Notes: generated by a model not told the origin, from the sequence alone. A stretch of 64,000 nucleotides of DNA from Acidobacteriota bacterium (GCA_020199775.1 JAIVJZ010000056.1:62001-126000); one strand, 5' to 3'; numbered from the stretch's first letter, positions 32,864-41,823 are shown. A program made the numbers and translations.

Positions 32864-32947
32864 ATCCGAAGTAGCTCTCCTTTGTTGTCTCACTAGCCTA
32901 GCGCGCATGCGCGGGCGGAGGGGTGACCACGACGCCGGGCGCGCGTA

Positions 32948-33781
32948 TCAGGCGGCCTTCGCTTCTCCGAAACGGAAGCTCGAAACGGTGATGCCGCCGA
33001 AGAACGCATCCTCGTGGTAGACGCGCACGGCCGACTCGGCTTCGGCCGCCCCGGCGGCCACCATCAGCGGGATCAGGTGATCTTCTCTGGGGTGTGCCGC
33101 TCGCGCCGAGGGAGCGCGTTGCCACTCACGGAGCAAATGGTTTCTCTCTCCCGCACGCGCCCCGCACACCGCGGCCGTCAGCCACTCGTCGAACTCGCGC
33201 GAAGGGACTCTCGCCCGCTCGTCGAACTGTCTCAAGTTATGATAGCTCAGGCCGCTCGCCAAGATCAGCACGCCCTCGTCGCGCAGAGGGGCGAGCGCGC
33301 GCCCGGCGGCGAGATGCGTTTCCGGGTCGTAGTCGCTGCGGATGGACAGTTGCAGCACGGGCACGTTGGCTTCCGGGTAGGCGACCGCGAGCGGGGCGAA
33401 GACGCCGTGATCGAACCCTCGCGCGGCGTCTTCGCGTGCGCCGAGTCCCGCAGTCGCGAGCAGTTCCAGCACCCGCCGCGCCACCTGCGGCGACCCCGGC
33501 GCGCCGTACTTGATGCGATAAGTGTGTTCGGGGAATCCGCTGTAGTCGTAGAGCATGGGCGGCGTCGCGCCCGACATCACGGTGAAGTCGCTCTCCTCCC
33601 AGTGGCCGGAGACGGCGAGGATCGCCTTCGGCGTCGTCCCCGTCTCGCGCGGCAACTCTTTCAGAGACGCTTCGAGTTTATCGTATGCGCCCCGCATCCC
33701 TTCCTTCAACCACGGCCAGGGGCCGCCCCCGTGTGAGATGAAGTAGGTCGGGAGTCTCACTTGATGATTCGCGTTTGACAT
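32948..33781 (-). CDS. class III extradiol dioxygenase (LigB/DODA-like, YgiD type)
   Basis: 277 residues. Motifs of the 4,5-DOPA dioxygenase group are visible: PTYFISHGGGPWPW (first iron-ligand His), ILAVSGHWEES (second), FDHGVFAPLAVAYPEANVP (catalytic region) and LILASGLSYHNLRQFD. It probably opens a catechol-type ring using non-haem iron; the physiological substrate is unknown. It is first in the minus-strand series doxX, murI, rph. Confidence 0.92.
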   Translation of the reverse strand: MSNANHQVRLPTYFISHGGGPWPWLKEGMRGAYDKLEASLKELPRETGTTPKAILAVSGHWEESDFTVMSGATPPMLYDYSGFPEHTYRIKYGAPGSPQVARRVLELLATAGLGAREDAARGFDHGVFAPLAVAYPEANVPVLQLSIRSDYDPETHLAAGRALAPLRDEGVLILASGLSYHNLRQFDERARVPSREFDEWLTAAVCGARAGERNHLLREWQRAPSARAAHPREDHLIPLMVAAGAAEAESAVRVYHEDAFFGGITVSSFRFGEAKAA

Positions 33782-33800
33782 CGATTTCCCCGTCGCCGGA

Positions 33801-33842
33801 AAAAAGAATCACGAGCCGACGATAAGCCGCCAACTCGTGATT
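33801..33842 (-). terminator. rho-independent terminator of ssrA
   Basis: A 9-bp stem AATCACGAG/CTCGTGATT is followed on the minus strand by TTCTTTTTTCC, 44 nt beyond the tmRNA 3' end. Confidence 0.8.
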
Positions 33843-33885
33843 ACAATTACAACTGCTTAGTCGTCCTTGCGGTAAAACTTTGAAG

Positions 33886-34277
33886 TGGAGGCGCCGAGAG
33901 TCGAACTCGGGTCCAAAAGCCGACACCGTCGGAATCTACATGCTTAGACGCTTCTCTGTTGCCGGTCTCGCTCCGGCGCGTTCGCTGCGTGCGGGTCAGT
34001 GAAGCGACGAAGACCCCGTCCGCGGCTAGTTCAGTTTTTTCTCGCCCGCCCCCCCTGAGCACAGGGAGCAGGCCAGCTCAACTAAGTGACATCTCGCTCC
34101 GCGCGCTTGAGCGACTTGCGGCGAGACGCTTACTGGCTAACTTTAATTAGGCAGCAAGAGCCAACTCATTGTTATTGGCAATTGTTGTTTCTCAGTGCTT
34201 GTTAACGAGCTGCAAAGAGTAAGCCCGGCATGCATCCGCTCGATGACCGAAGCCCCTGTCGAAAGCCTTTCGCCCCC
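33886..34277 (-). ncRNA. ssrA: transfer-messenger RNA (tmRNA)
   Basis: 392 nt. The 5' end GGGGGCGAAAGGCTTTCGAC pairs with the 3' end CGCCTCC to form the tRNA-like acceptor, and GTTCGACTC gives the T loop. The tag frame (34147-34179, minus) begins at a GCC resume codon and reads A-N-N-N-E-L-A-L-A-A followed by TAA, a normal degradation tag with the ALAA end. The terminal CCA is not encoded (the genome has A-CTT). The remainder shows the expected pseudoknot-rich G/C blocks. The RNA rescues stalled ribosomes together with SmpB, which is not in this window. Confidence 0.96.
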
Positions 34278-34292
34278 AAAGCGTGCGAACTG

Positions 34293-34321
34293 AGTATAGT
34301 GCGTAAATCGTGAATCGTAAA
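34293..34321 (-). promoter_or_regulatory. probable ssrA promoter overlapping palindrome G
   Basis: On the minus strand TATACT (34298-34293) lies 15 nt before the tmRNA 5' end. TTTACG (34321-34316) lies 17 bp further upstream as the -35. The -35 hexamer falls inside the left arm of the palindrome G. Confidence 0.5.
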
Positions 34322-34385
34322 TCGTGAATCAATGAAGATCGCAAAACCTGTTCTTTCCATTCACGATTTACGATTCACGATTTAC
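34303..34385. repeat. heptamer-built inverted repeat G, perfect 27-bp arms
   Basis: Arms 34303-34329 and 34359-34385 are exact reverse complements. Each is four alternating units GTAAATC and GTGAATC. The loop is 29 nt. It sits between the divergent ssrA and PBP genes, so it cannot be a terminator for either. Confidence 0.95.
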
Positions 34386-34527
34386 CGTCTTTTAGACGTT
34401 CGCGCTTGTACAAAGGTTGCGTTATAATTGCGTCCGGTTAGTCTCTCCTGACGTTCGACCTGATTGTTTTTCGGCATGCTCTTTAAGAGTCGTTTGCAAT
34501 GCCGTCCGGCAACGAGGATCACCTTTC

Positions 34528-37131
34528 ATGTCCGCTAAAAATTCGAGAGTCCCTGTCCCGTCGAAACGCGTGCGCGCGACGCTGCCTGCGGCCGCGAACC
34601 GCCGCGGCTACCTGCGCCGTTTCTGGCTGCCCGCCGTGCTGCTCTTGGCAATCGCCGCCGGGGGCTTGACCGGCATCGTCGTCGCCTACGAGTTGAACTA
34701 CTCGAAAGCGGCGGGCGAGGTGGCGTCGCTGGCGACATACCGCCCCAGTCAGGTGACGCGCGTCTACGCCGACGACGGCGAGACCGTGATCGGCGAGTTC
34801 GCTCTGGAGCGACGCATCCCGCTCAAGTTCGCGGACATCCCGCCCGTGTTGAAGAACGCCATCCTCGCCGTCGAAGACGCGCGCTTCTACGACCACGTCG
34901 GCATCGACCCGATCCGCATCATCGGCGCGGCGTGGAAGAACATCACGGCCGACCGGCGCGAAGGCGGTTCGACCCTCACGCAGCAACTCGCCAAAAACCT
35001 CTTCCTCTCGCGCGAGCAGACCCTCACGCGCAAGATCAACGAGTGGGCGATGGCTCTCCAGATCGAACGCTACTACACGAAGAATCAGATCATGGAGATG
35101 TACGTCAACCACATCTTCCTCGGCGCGCGCGCCTACGGCTTCGAAGCCGCCGCGCAGACCTACTTCAACAAGCACGCCAAAGACCTGACGCTCGACGAGG
35201 CCGCGCTGCTCGCGGGCATCCCCCGCTCCACCGCGCAATACTCCCCGACCGTCAACCCCAAAGGCGCGAAAGACCGTCGCGACCTCGTGCTCGAACTGAT
35301 GGCGCGTAACGGCTTCGTCTCGCAGTCCGAAGCCGACGCCGCCAAAGCGAAGCCCTTGAAGATTGCGGACACGGCCTATTACCCGCCGCCTTCCGCCTCG
35401 CACGCGTGGTTCGAGTATCCGGTCGAAGAGATCAGGCAGCACATCGAGGACAAGTACACGACGCGCGTCGCGCTCGGCGGCCTCTCGGTCTATTCCACGA
35501 TCAACGCCGCCGCGCAGAAGAAGGCTTACGAGGCAGTGCGCGCGGGCTTGCGCGTCTACGACCGCGGCCACCGCGGCTGGCGTTCGGCCTACACCAACAT
35601 CGCCACCGAAGGCAACAACGGCGCGGCCGCCGCCACCCCGCAACAACTGGCGGCCTTCGTCCTGCCCGAATGGTACGGCAACAACTACGCGCCCGACACC
35701 TACGCGCGCGGCCTCGTCACGAAGATCGATCAGGCGCGGAACGAGGCGACCGTGCGCTTCGGCGGCTACACGGCGACCGTGACGGCGAAGGACATGGGCT
35801 GGTCGGGTCGCCAGCCGAAGACCGAGTTCACCGTGGGCGACGTGGCCGAGTTCAAGATCACGGAAGTTGAAGACGACGAGCGTCGCCTGCAAGTCGAACT
35901 GACGCAAGTGCCCGACATTCAGGCCGCGCTCTACAGCGTGAACGCGAAGAACGGCGAGGTCGTCGCGATGATCGGCGGCTACGACTTCTACATGTCGAAA
36001 TTCAACAACGCGACGCAGGCTTACCGGCAGACGGGCTCGGCCTTCAAGCCCTTCATCTACACCGCCGCCGTCGAGTGGGGCTTGACGCCCGAATCCAACG
36101 TGAGCGGCGCAGGGATCAGGCGCGGCAGTTGGCAGCCGCACAACTTCGACGGCTCGACGAGCCACGGCGACGTGCCTTTGAAGACCGCGCTCGCCAAGTC
36201 TTACAACCTCGCCGCCGTCCACTTGCTCGACATGGTCGGCATCCAGACGGGCGCGCAGATGGTGCGCCGCTTCGGCATCACGAAGCCGATGGCTCCCTAC
36301 CTCCCGTCCGCGCTCGGCGCAACCGAAGTGCCGCTCGACCAGATGGTCTCGGCCTACTCGGCCTTCCCCAACAAGGGCGTGCGCGTCGAGGATCACCTCA
36401 TCCGTCGCGTGCTCGACCGCGAGGGCGTCGTGCTCGAAGAGTGGGAGAAGACGACTTATAAAGTGACGAGCGAATACGTCGCCTTGACGATGGTCGATTT
36501 GATGCGCGGCGTGGTGACGGGCGGCACGGCGACCCACGCGGGCGCAATCGGCGTCCCCTCCGCGGGCAAGACCGGCACGGTCAACGACCACACGGATGTC
36601 TGGTACATCGGCTACACGCCGACTTATGTGACGGGCGTCTGGATGGGCTACCCCGACCGCAAGCGCAATCTCGGCCGCGACATGACCGGCGGCCAGGGCG
36701 CGCTGCCCATCTGGGTCAACTTCATGAAAGACTTCTTGAAGGACAAAGAGAAGGAGAATTTCGAGAAGCCGCCGAAAATGCCCGAAGACATCAAGGAACT
36801 CTTCCAGCAACGCCAGCGCGAGATGTCCGAACAGCGCGCCGCCGAGATGGCGCAGACGCGTCTTCAGCGCGGCAGCAGCGGCGGCGGCGACCGCAGCACG
36901 CTCCCGGCGGCTTTCTCCGAACCCAACCTTGAACAGGTTACGTTGCCCCCGCCCGCCGGGGCGTCGAGCGCGGCCGACGGCGACGCCGACGGCGCACCCA
37001 GACGCGTCGAACCGGTCGTGCCCAGTCGCGACGACGACGATTCGCCCCCGCCGCCCGCCGCCGCCGCCACCCGCCCACGCGAAGTGGAGACGAAAAAGAA
37101 AGGCAAGAAGGGCACGGACGACCCGGAATAA
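34528..37131 (+). CDS. penicillin-binding protein 1A (bifunctional glycosyltransferase/transpeptidase)
   Basis: 867 residues from the ATG at 34528; an open frame reaching further upstream runs into palindrome G and is not supported. A membrane anchor lies at about 32-54 (FWLPAVLLLAIAAGGLTGIVV). The glycosyltransferase domain contains ILAVEDARFYDHVGIDPIRI (catalytic Glu), GGSTLTQQLAKNLFLSREQT and the NHIFLGARAYGFEAAA segment. The transpeptidase domain has SxxK in TGSAFKPF, SYN in KSYNLAAV and KTGT in AGKTGTVNDHTDV. The low-complexity C terminus is rich in Pro/Asp/Ala with a Lys-rich end. It polymerises and cross-links peptidoglycan at the membrane. Confidence 0.96.
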   Translation: MSAKNSRVPVPSKRVRATLPAAANRRGYLRRFWLPAVLLLAIAAGGLTGIVVAYELNYSKAAGEVASLATYRPSQVTRVYADDGETVIGEFALERRIPLKFADIPPVLKNAILAVEDARFYDHVGIDPIRIIGAAWKNITADRREGGSTLTQQLAKNLFLSREQTLTRKINEWAMALQIERYYTKNQIMEMYVNHIFLGARAYGFEAAAQTYFNKHAKDLTLDEAALLAGIPRSTAQYSPTVNPKGAKDRRDLVLELMARNGFVSQSEADAAKAKPLKIADTAYYPPPSASHAWFEYPVEEIRQHIEDKYTTRVALGGLSVYSTINAAAQKKAYEAVRAGLRVYDRGHRGWRSAYTNIATEGNNGAAAATPQQLAAFVLPEWYGNNYAPDTYARGLVTKIDQARNEATVRFGGYTATVTAKDMGWSGRQPKTEFTVGDVAEFKITEVEDDERRLQVELTQVPDIQAALYSVNAKNGEVVAMIGGYDFYMSKFNNATQAYRQTGSAFKPFIYTAAVEWGLTPESNVSGAGIRRGSWQPHNFDGSTSHGDVPLKTALAKSYNLAAVHLLDMVGIQTGAQMVRRFGITKPMAPYLPSALGATEVPLDQMVSAYSAFPNKGVRVEDHLIRRVLDREGVVLEEWEKTTYKVTSEYVALTMVDLMRGVVTGGTATHAGAIGVPSAGKTGTVNDHTDVWYIGYTPTYVTGVWMGYPDRKRNLGRDMTGGQGALPIWVNFMKDFLKDKEKENFEKPPKMPEDIKELFQQRQREMSEQRAAEMAQTRLQRGSSGGGDRSTLPAAFSEPNLEQVTLPPPAGASSAADGDADGAPRRVEPVVPSRDDDDSPPPPAAAATRPREVETKKKGKKGTDDPE

Positions 37132-37136
37132 CGTCA

Positions 37137-37220
37137 GGTGAAGGGGAAAAGGAGAAGGGGTAAAGGGAAAGCAACGACGTGTGCGTCTTTCCCTTTACCC
37201 CTTCCCCTTTCCCCTTTACC
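37137..37220. repeat. heptamer-built inverted repeat H
   Basis: Purine-rich left arm of GGTGAAG, GGGAAAA, GGAGAAG, GGGTAAA units (37137-37171) pairs with 37187-37220 over about 34 bp with few mismatches and a 15-nt loop. It lies between the convergent PBP and esterase genes. Confidence 0.9.
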
Positions 37221-37227
37221 ATCCCGC

Positions 37228-37965
37228 CTACCAGAGTATCTGTTCCAGATAATACGGCAGCATCTTGCGCCACCACGGCCAGTCGTGTTCAACGTCGTGC
37301 CCCCACAGTTCCAGCTTGTGCGGGATGCCCTTCGCCGAGAGCACGGCCGAAAGCTGCTGGCTGCGCTCCGGCGCTTCGTAAGCCCCCTGACCCGACACGA
37401 TGTAGATCGCCTCGGCGCGTCTCAGTAGCGGCAGGTAATGATCGTCGTTCAAATTCGGCAGGTACGACATCGGGTTGTTGAAGTAGACGTTCTCGTCGTG
37501 GTAGCCCTTCAGGTAGGAGCGCACGTCGTAGCTGCCGCTCATGGCGATCATCCCGCGCAACAGGTCTGGGTGGCGGAAGTAGGCGTTGGCCGACAGGAAC
37601 GCGCCGAGGCTCGCGCCCGTCACCAGCGGCCGCGCGTTCGCGTCGCCCATGTCGTTGCGGATCAAGGGCAGCACGTCTTCCGTGATGTACGAGTCGTAAC
37701 GCGATAACAACTCCGCCTTCCACGCGGGCGAGGCCTCGTCGTTCAGCAGGCTGTAGCGGTTGACGCTGTTGATCGAATAGACGCGCACGCGCCCGGCCTC
37801 GATCAGGTAGCGGATCGCGTCAACCAGATGAAACCGTTCGTACTCCAGAAAATCCGCGCCCGCCGTCGGGAACATTAGCAACGGGTAGCCCGCATGCCCG
37901 TAAGCCACGAGCGGCATCTCCCTCCCCAAACGATGGCTGAACCAACCCGTGATGCGTCTCTCCAT
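37228..37965 (-). CDS. alpha/beta-hydrolase esterase (PF00756-like)
   Basis: 245 residues. The nucleophile elbow is GASLGAFLSA (G-x-S-x-G), in the order expected for the esterase-D/antigen-85 family. There are surrounding motifs MPLVAYGHAGYPLLMFPTAG near the N terminus and a C-terminal HDVEHDWPWWRKMLP carrying the probable catalytic His. No signal peptide is visible, so it is probably cytoplasmic. The substrate is not known; similar proteins are annotated as esterases of unknown specificity. It is transcribed alone. Confidence 0.88.
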   Translation of the reverse strand: MERRITGWFSHRLGREMPLVAYGHAGYPLLMFPTAGADFLEYERFHLVDAIRYLIEAGRVRVYSINSVNRYSLLNDEASPAWKAELLSRYDSYITEDVLPLIRNDMGDANARPLVTGASLGAFLSANAYFRHPDLLRGMIAMSGSYDVRSYLKGYHDENVYFNNPMSYLPNLNDDHYLPLLRRAEAIYIVSGQGAYEAPERSQQLSAVLSAKGIPHKLELWGHDVEHDWPWWRKMLPYYLEQILW

Positions 37966-38177
37966 AGACCCCTCTCACCCCGCGCCCACACGCGCACAAG
38001 ATTAACGAGCTACACTGTCTTCCGTTGGAATTGCGGCGACAAATAATCTCTCACTTCGCGCCCGCGCGCAAGCCACGCCCGCCGCCAATTCCCCCTCGCT
38101 TGACGCTTCCGCAAACGTTCTGCTATAAAAATCCACCCGCGACGGGCACACCCTAGCCCCACCGGGTACACCACCAT

Positions 38178-38252
<75 letters not shown>

Positions 38253-38268
38253 CTATCTAGAACGATTT

Positions 38269-38293
38269 ACGGGCATCGAATTGATGCCCGTTT
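38269..38293 (+). terminator. terminator downstream of tRNA-Asn
   Basis: An 8-bp stem CGGGCATC/GATGCCCG with a 5-nt loop is followed by TTTCGT, 16 nt after the tRNA. Confidence 0.6.
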
Positions 38294-38575
38294 CGTATTA
38301 GTGCCTCGATTAGCGCCCCGTCCTCATAAAGATAATGTTGGCTAGGAGCCGTCCCCGTCTTAAAATTAAGGATTGTGCTTTGCCGGGGATAGGAGTAAAA
38401 GCCGGCTGTTGCCGTAATGAGGGCGTAGCGCGCGGCTTTTGCCGAACAAGTTATTGGAGCCGACCGCGAAGAGCGTTGCCTTCATCCGGTAGGTTGAAGG
38501 CTTTTTCAGGTGTCTGCGCCGAGGATGATGGCGGGCGTTATGCCGCTTCTTGGATTGAAAGGCGGGGTGGGTTGG
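38294..38575 (+). other. non-coding stretch with two further hairpins
   Basis: 282 nt with no supported gene. AAAAGCCG (38397-38404) pairs with CGGCTTTT (38433-38440). GCCTTCA/TGAAGGC (38478-38501) is followed by T5 (38502-38506), a good intrinsic terminator with no gene to terminate, so an unannotated small RNA ending at 38506 is possible. Confidence 0.4.
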
Positions 38576-38920
38576 ATGACTGGACATCAACGGCCAAATT
38601 CAGATGAGTCTTGCGCTTGTTTCAAAGTTCTTTATCGAACCCTGACGCCTCACAGGGAGCTTGGGATGGATAAAAACTTCGCCGAAGTCTCCGTCCTCCT
38701 TTGCCAAAGCTGCGGGCAGCACTGGCTGCGTTACTTCTATGAGCAAGAAGCTTTCACCGCCTCCGGTAGGTGGTATCTGGGCGCGGTCGCGCCGGAGCAG
38801 TCTTTGACTCTGACCGCCGAGAACGCAGGGGGCGTGCTGGAGGGGCTGGACTGGTACTTCTATGGCGGGAGTTATTATCATGGGCAGGTGGGCAGGACTT
38901 CCGGGAGAATCCTTCTTTAA
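38576..38920 (+). CDS. hypothetical protein with zinc-binding Cys pairs
   Basis: 114 residues from the ATG at 38576, preceded by a G-rich AAAGGCGGGG. Two Cys pairs, CAC near residue 14 and CQSCGQHWLRYFYEQEAF near 44, suggest a small zinc-ribbon-like fold. The rest is aromatic-rich (YFYGGSYYHGQVG) with no known domain. An upstream in-frame ATG at 38510 is possible. The composition and amino-acid pattern look like a real protein, but no neighbour suggests a function. Confidence 0.55.
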   Translation: MTGHQRPNSDESCACFKVLYRTLTPHRELGMDKNFAEVSVLLCQSCGQHWLRYFYEQEAFTASGRWYLGAVAPEQSLTLTAENAGGVLEGLDWYFYGGSYYHGQVGRTSGRILL

Positions 38921-39092
38921 CCCACGGGTCGAAGCTTAACGCGCGGCATGCGCCCTGCGACCTACGACGAAGTCTTTCATGTACGGTTGCATAGGGGCGC
39001 GGGTGTAGCCGGGCGTTAGACGGCGCGGTGAAAGTTGGCAGTATCTGTGAATGTAGTAAAGTTAAGCAGGCAGGCCTTTTGAAGGAGCGTGT

Positions 39093-39581
39093 ATGAAGAA
39101 TCTAATATTAAAAATTACGGTTGTTATATCAACCTTTGCCATCGGCATTGGGGCGGCAAGGCTCTCCCCCTCCCATGTCAACCCATCGCCCCGGATTCAG
39201 CTTCATCACTTCCCTGACGTCTATTCATTCAATACGTCTACCACAGGCACGGGTACATTCGATGGTGAACATGTCAGTCCTATCAATGGGTTTAGATCGG
39301 CTTTCCGGGGTTGCGGGCGTGACAGCATGGCGCTCCTAAAAGCACCGCCTCATTACCCGCAGTATATAAAAGAAGAGCGTTTGTCCGGCTTGGTGAATGT
39401 GAAAATCATGGTTGACGAAACCGGGGAAGTGATCCGTGCGAGTGCGCTGTGCGGACATTCATCTTTACAGCAGGCCGCAGTTACGGCTGCCTACCAAGAA
39501 CATTTCTCTCCGCTGATTATCGACGGACGAGCAGTGAGGGCGGTGGGCGTTATCGCCTATGATTACAAGGTCGATAATTAA
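39093..39581 (+). CDS. TonB C-terminal domain-like secreted protein
   Basis: 162 residues with a strong GAAGGAG ribosome site. A signal peptide (LILKITVVISTFAIGIGAA) is followed by a variable linker. The C-terminal domain (about 85-160) follows the TonB-C pattern: PPHYPQYIKEERLSGLVNVK, IMVDETGEVIRASALCGHSS, LQQAAVTAAYQEHFSPLIID. It lacks the long proline spacer and cytoplasmic anchor of true TonB, so it is probably one of the stand-alone periplasmic energy-transducer-like proteins common in Acidobacteriota. No receptor gene is adjacent. Base composition is lower in GC than its neighbours. Confidence 0.85.
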   Translation: MKNLILKITVVISTFAIGIGAARLSPSHVNPSPRIQLHHFPDVYSFNTSTTGTGTFDGEHVSPINGFRSAFRGCGRDSMALLKAPPHYPQYIKEERLSGLVNVKIMVDETGEVIRASALCGHSSLQQAAVTAAYQEHFSPLIIDGRAVRAVGVIAYDYKVDN

Positions 39582-40031
39582 CGCCTAAGCGCAGGGCCGT
39601 TCGCATCACGCGTGTGGTGTACGCCGACGGCGCGGTGTGGCAGGCGTCGAAAGCCGGGGCTGAGACGCGCAACTGACATCACGGAGCTAAAAGCGACCTG
39701 ATAACGGCATGCAATCCTCGGGCGTTCACGCGAACAAGCCGGGTCTTGATCGTCTGATTCTGCCGTCCCCGCCGGTAGCCGCCGCGCTCGTAAGTCGCGG
39801 CGCACCTTGCAACTTAGGGGGTATTTAGTGCATCATAGTGGCTGGCAAATTCCTTCTCTCTTGCGTCAACGGTGATGCGCCCCGCTAGACAGGTTTTCCG
39901 AGCGGCGTTCTGGATGGTTCGAGAGTGGGCTGATTTCAACTTTAGAAGCGCTCCCTTGAGCACCCGAACGCAAGCCTTCGCTGCCTACCGTTACATCGAA
40001 GCCACTTTGATTCGACAGCTTCTCTCAGATA
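39582..40031. other. intergenic region without a supported gene
   Basis: 450 nt between the TonB-C protein and the RRM gene. Short frames on both strands have no ribosome site or familiar product. The right end carries the leader of the RRM gene. Confidence 0.45.
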
Positions 40032-40050
40032 CTCCTACCTATAGGAGAGG
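40032..40050 (+). promoter_or_regulatory. ribosome site enclosed in a small hairpin
   Basis: CTCCTA (40032-40037) pairs exactly with TAGGAG (40042-40047) around a CCTA loop, covering the GGAGAGG ribosome site that lies 9 nt before the ATG at 40060. Such a hairpin could act as a simple translational thermosensor. Confidence 0.5.
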
Positions 40051-40059
40051 TACATCCAC

Positions 40060-40313
40060 ATGTCTATGAAACTTTACGTCGGGAACTTGTCGTTCCAGAC
40101 TTCGAGCGAAGATTTGCAGCAGTTGTTCGCGCAGGCGGGAACGGTCGAGTCGGCTTCGGTGGTCGAGGATCGCGAGACGGGTCGCTCACGCGGCTTCGGC
40201 TTCGTCGAGATGTCCAGCAACGAAGAAGGCCAGAAGGCCATCGCGGCGGCAACCGTGGCGGCGGTGGCGGCTACGGCGGCGGTGGCGGCGGCAACCGCGA
40301 ACCGCGCTGGTAA
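40060..40313 (+). pseudogene. RRM-type RNA-binding protein with internal out-of-frame deletion
   Basis: The first 62 residues are a normal glycine-rich RRM protein: RNP2 LYVGNLSF and RNP1 RGFGFVEM, ending EEGQKAIA. The C-terminal third of the RRM (alpha-2 to beta-4) is missing. The following DNA encodes, in another frame, the expected glycine-rich tail (GGNRGGGGGYGGGGGG, NREPRW, stop at 40311-40313). The actual reading frame continues instead as Ala/Val-rich sequence to 40338. A deletion between GCGGC-type repeats is the simplest cause; assembly collapse in the glycine-codon repeat is an alternative. Intact homologues bind RNA and respond to cold. Confidence 0.8.
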
Positions 40314-40454
40314 GTTCTTGCGAGAACTCGGCCGGTGACTCATTCAAGCAAAGCGTCTCCGACGATGACCAAAAACGCCGCCGGAGGCGCTTCCACATTT
40401 TCAGTTAACACGGGCGCGCTCCCGATAAAGGTTGTAGTCGCGCCAAAGGATTTT

Positions 40455-41675
40455 ATGAATTTTTCTGAACTGGGACTCGACGACGCGCTGGTGCGCGTCG
40501 TCGAGTCTCTCGGATACACCGAACCAACACCAATTCAACAACAGGCGATTCCTATTGTCTTGAGCGGCGCAGACCTGATCGGTTGCGCCGAAACCGGGAC
40601 GGGCAAGACCGCCGCGTTCCTGCTGCCGATCATTCAACGCATGTCGCAGCAGTCGCGCCCCGGCATCCGCCTGCTCGTCCTCGCGCCGACGCGCGAACTG
40701 GCGACGCAGATCGAAGCCAGCTATCGCTCGCTGCTCCCGAAGAAATCGGCGGCGCGTTGCGTGACGCTCATCGGCGGCGCGGGCATGTCGCGGCAGACCG
40801 AACAGTTGCGGCGCGGCGTGAGCGTCGTGATCGCGACGCCCGGACGCCTGCTCGACCACATGGAGCGCGGCGCGGTTAATTTCGCGCACGTCGAAACGCT
40901 CGTGCTGGACGAAGCCGACCGCATGCTCGACATGGGTTTCTGGCCTGCGATCCGTCGCGTGCTGGCCGCGCTGCCCGCCGAACGGCAGACGCTTCTCTTC
41001 TCGGCCACGATGTCGCCCGCGATTGAAACCATCGCGCGCTCGAACATGCGTAAGCCGAAGATGGTCGAAGTCAGCGTGCGCGGGGCGGCCGCCGTCACGG
41101 TCGAACAGACCGCTTACCCGGTGGCGATGGAATCGAAGACGGCTCTGCTCCTCGATCTTCTGGAGCGCGAACGCTTCGAGCGCGTGCTCGTCTTTACGCG
41201 TACGCGGCGCGGGGCGGAACGCCTCTCGCACATCCTCGAAGCGCGCGAGCACAAAGTGAACCGCATCCACGCCGACCGCACGCAGCCGCAGCGCGAAGCC
41301 GCCCTGCGTGGTTTCAAGGACGGGAAGACGCGCGTCCTCGTCGCGACCGACATCGCGGCGCGCGGCATCGACGTTGACTCGATCTCGCACGTCATCAACT
41401 ACGACGTGCCCGCCGCGCCGGAAGACTACGTGCATCGCATCGGGCGCACGGGACGAGCCGGAAACCGCGGGCGCGCGATCACGCTCGTCACGCCGGTCGA
41501 AGAACTGAGCATGCGTGCCATCGAACGTCTGACGGGTCAGGCCGTCGAGCGCGTCCTGCTGCAAGGATTCGGCGGCATGCAGACGGCGACGCCGGGCGCG
41601 GCCAAGCCTTTCGGAGTGAAACGCGCGGGCGCGAGCGCCGGGCGTCGCTCCTTCCGCCCGCGCCGCGGCAGATAA
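40455..41675 (+). CDS. DEAD-box ATP-dependent RNA helicase
   Basis: 406 residues from the ATG at 40455 (AAAGGA upstream). All helicase motifs are present: Q motif EPTPIQQQAIP, motif I AETGTGKT, Ia PTRELA, Ib TPGRLLDH, II DEAD, III SAT, IV VLVFTRT, V ATDIAARGID and VI HRIGRTGRAG. A basic tail (RRSFRPRRGR) may bind RNA. It resembles RhlE/CshA-type helicases that unwind mRNA and rRNA, often at low temperature. It follows the RRM gene by about 140 nt, a frequent pairing. Confidence 0.95.
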   Translation: MNFSELGLDDALVRVVESLGYTEPTPIQQQAIPIVLSGADLIGCAETGTGKTAAFLLPIIQRMSQQSRPGIRLLVLAPTRELATQIEASYRSLLPKKSAARCVTLIGGAGMSRQTEQLRRGVSVVIATPGRLLDHMERGAVNFAHVETLVLDEADRMLDMGFWPAIRRVLAALPAERQTLLFSATMSPAIETIARSNMRKPKMVEVSVRGAAAVTVEQTAYPVAMESKTALLLDLLERERFERVLVFTRTRRGAERLSHILEAREHKVNRIHADRTQPQREAALRGFKDGKTRVLVATDIAARGIDVDSISHVINYDVPAAPEDYVHRIGRTGRAGNRGRAITLVTPVEELSMRAIERLTGQAVERVLLQGFGGMQTATPGAAKPFGVKRAGASAGRRSFRPRRGR

Positions 41676-41823
41676 GTTTGCCGCCCGGTCGCGTTGATAA
41701 CTTTGTCCCGATAACTCGGCAGGCCGGACGGCCGCCGCGCAAGCGGTCGCCCGCGCCGGCGAATCAGAATCGCGCTCCCGTTCGGGCGGAGAGACGCTTG
41801 AGCAGCTTGAAAGGAAACGGTCT

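Noticed and set aside
34519..36810. A 763-codon open frame antisense to PBP1A
   Set aside because: It is a shadow of a gene with all catalytic motifs intact.
38930..39010. A possible group II intron end (CATGTACGGTT near 38978)
   Set aside because: Only a few bases match; there is no domain V stem, no reverse transcriptase and no matching 5' end.
39578..39805. A minus-strand frame downstream of the TonB-C gene
   Set aside because: Arg/Pro-rich, no ribosome site, no familiar segment; looks like chance.
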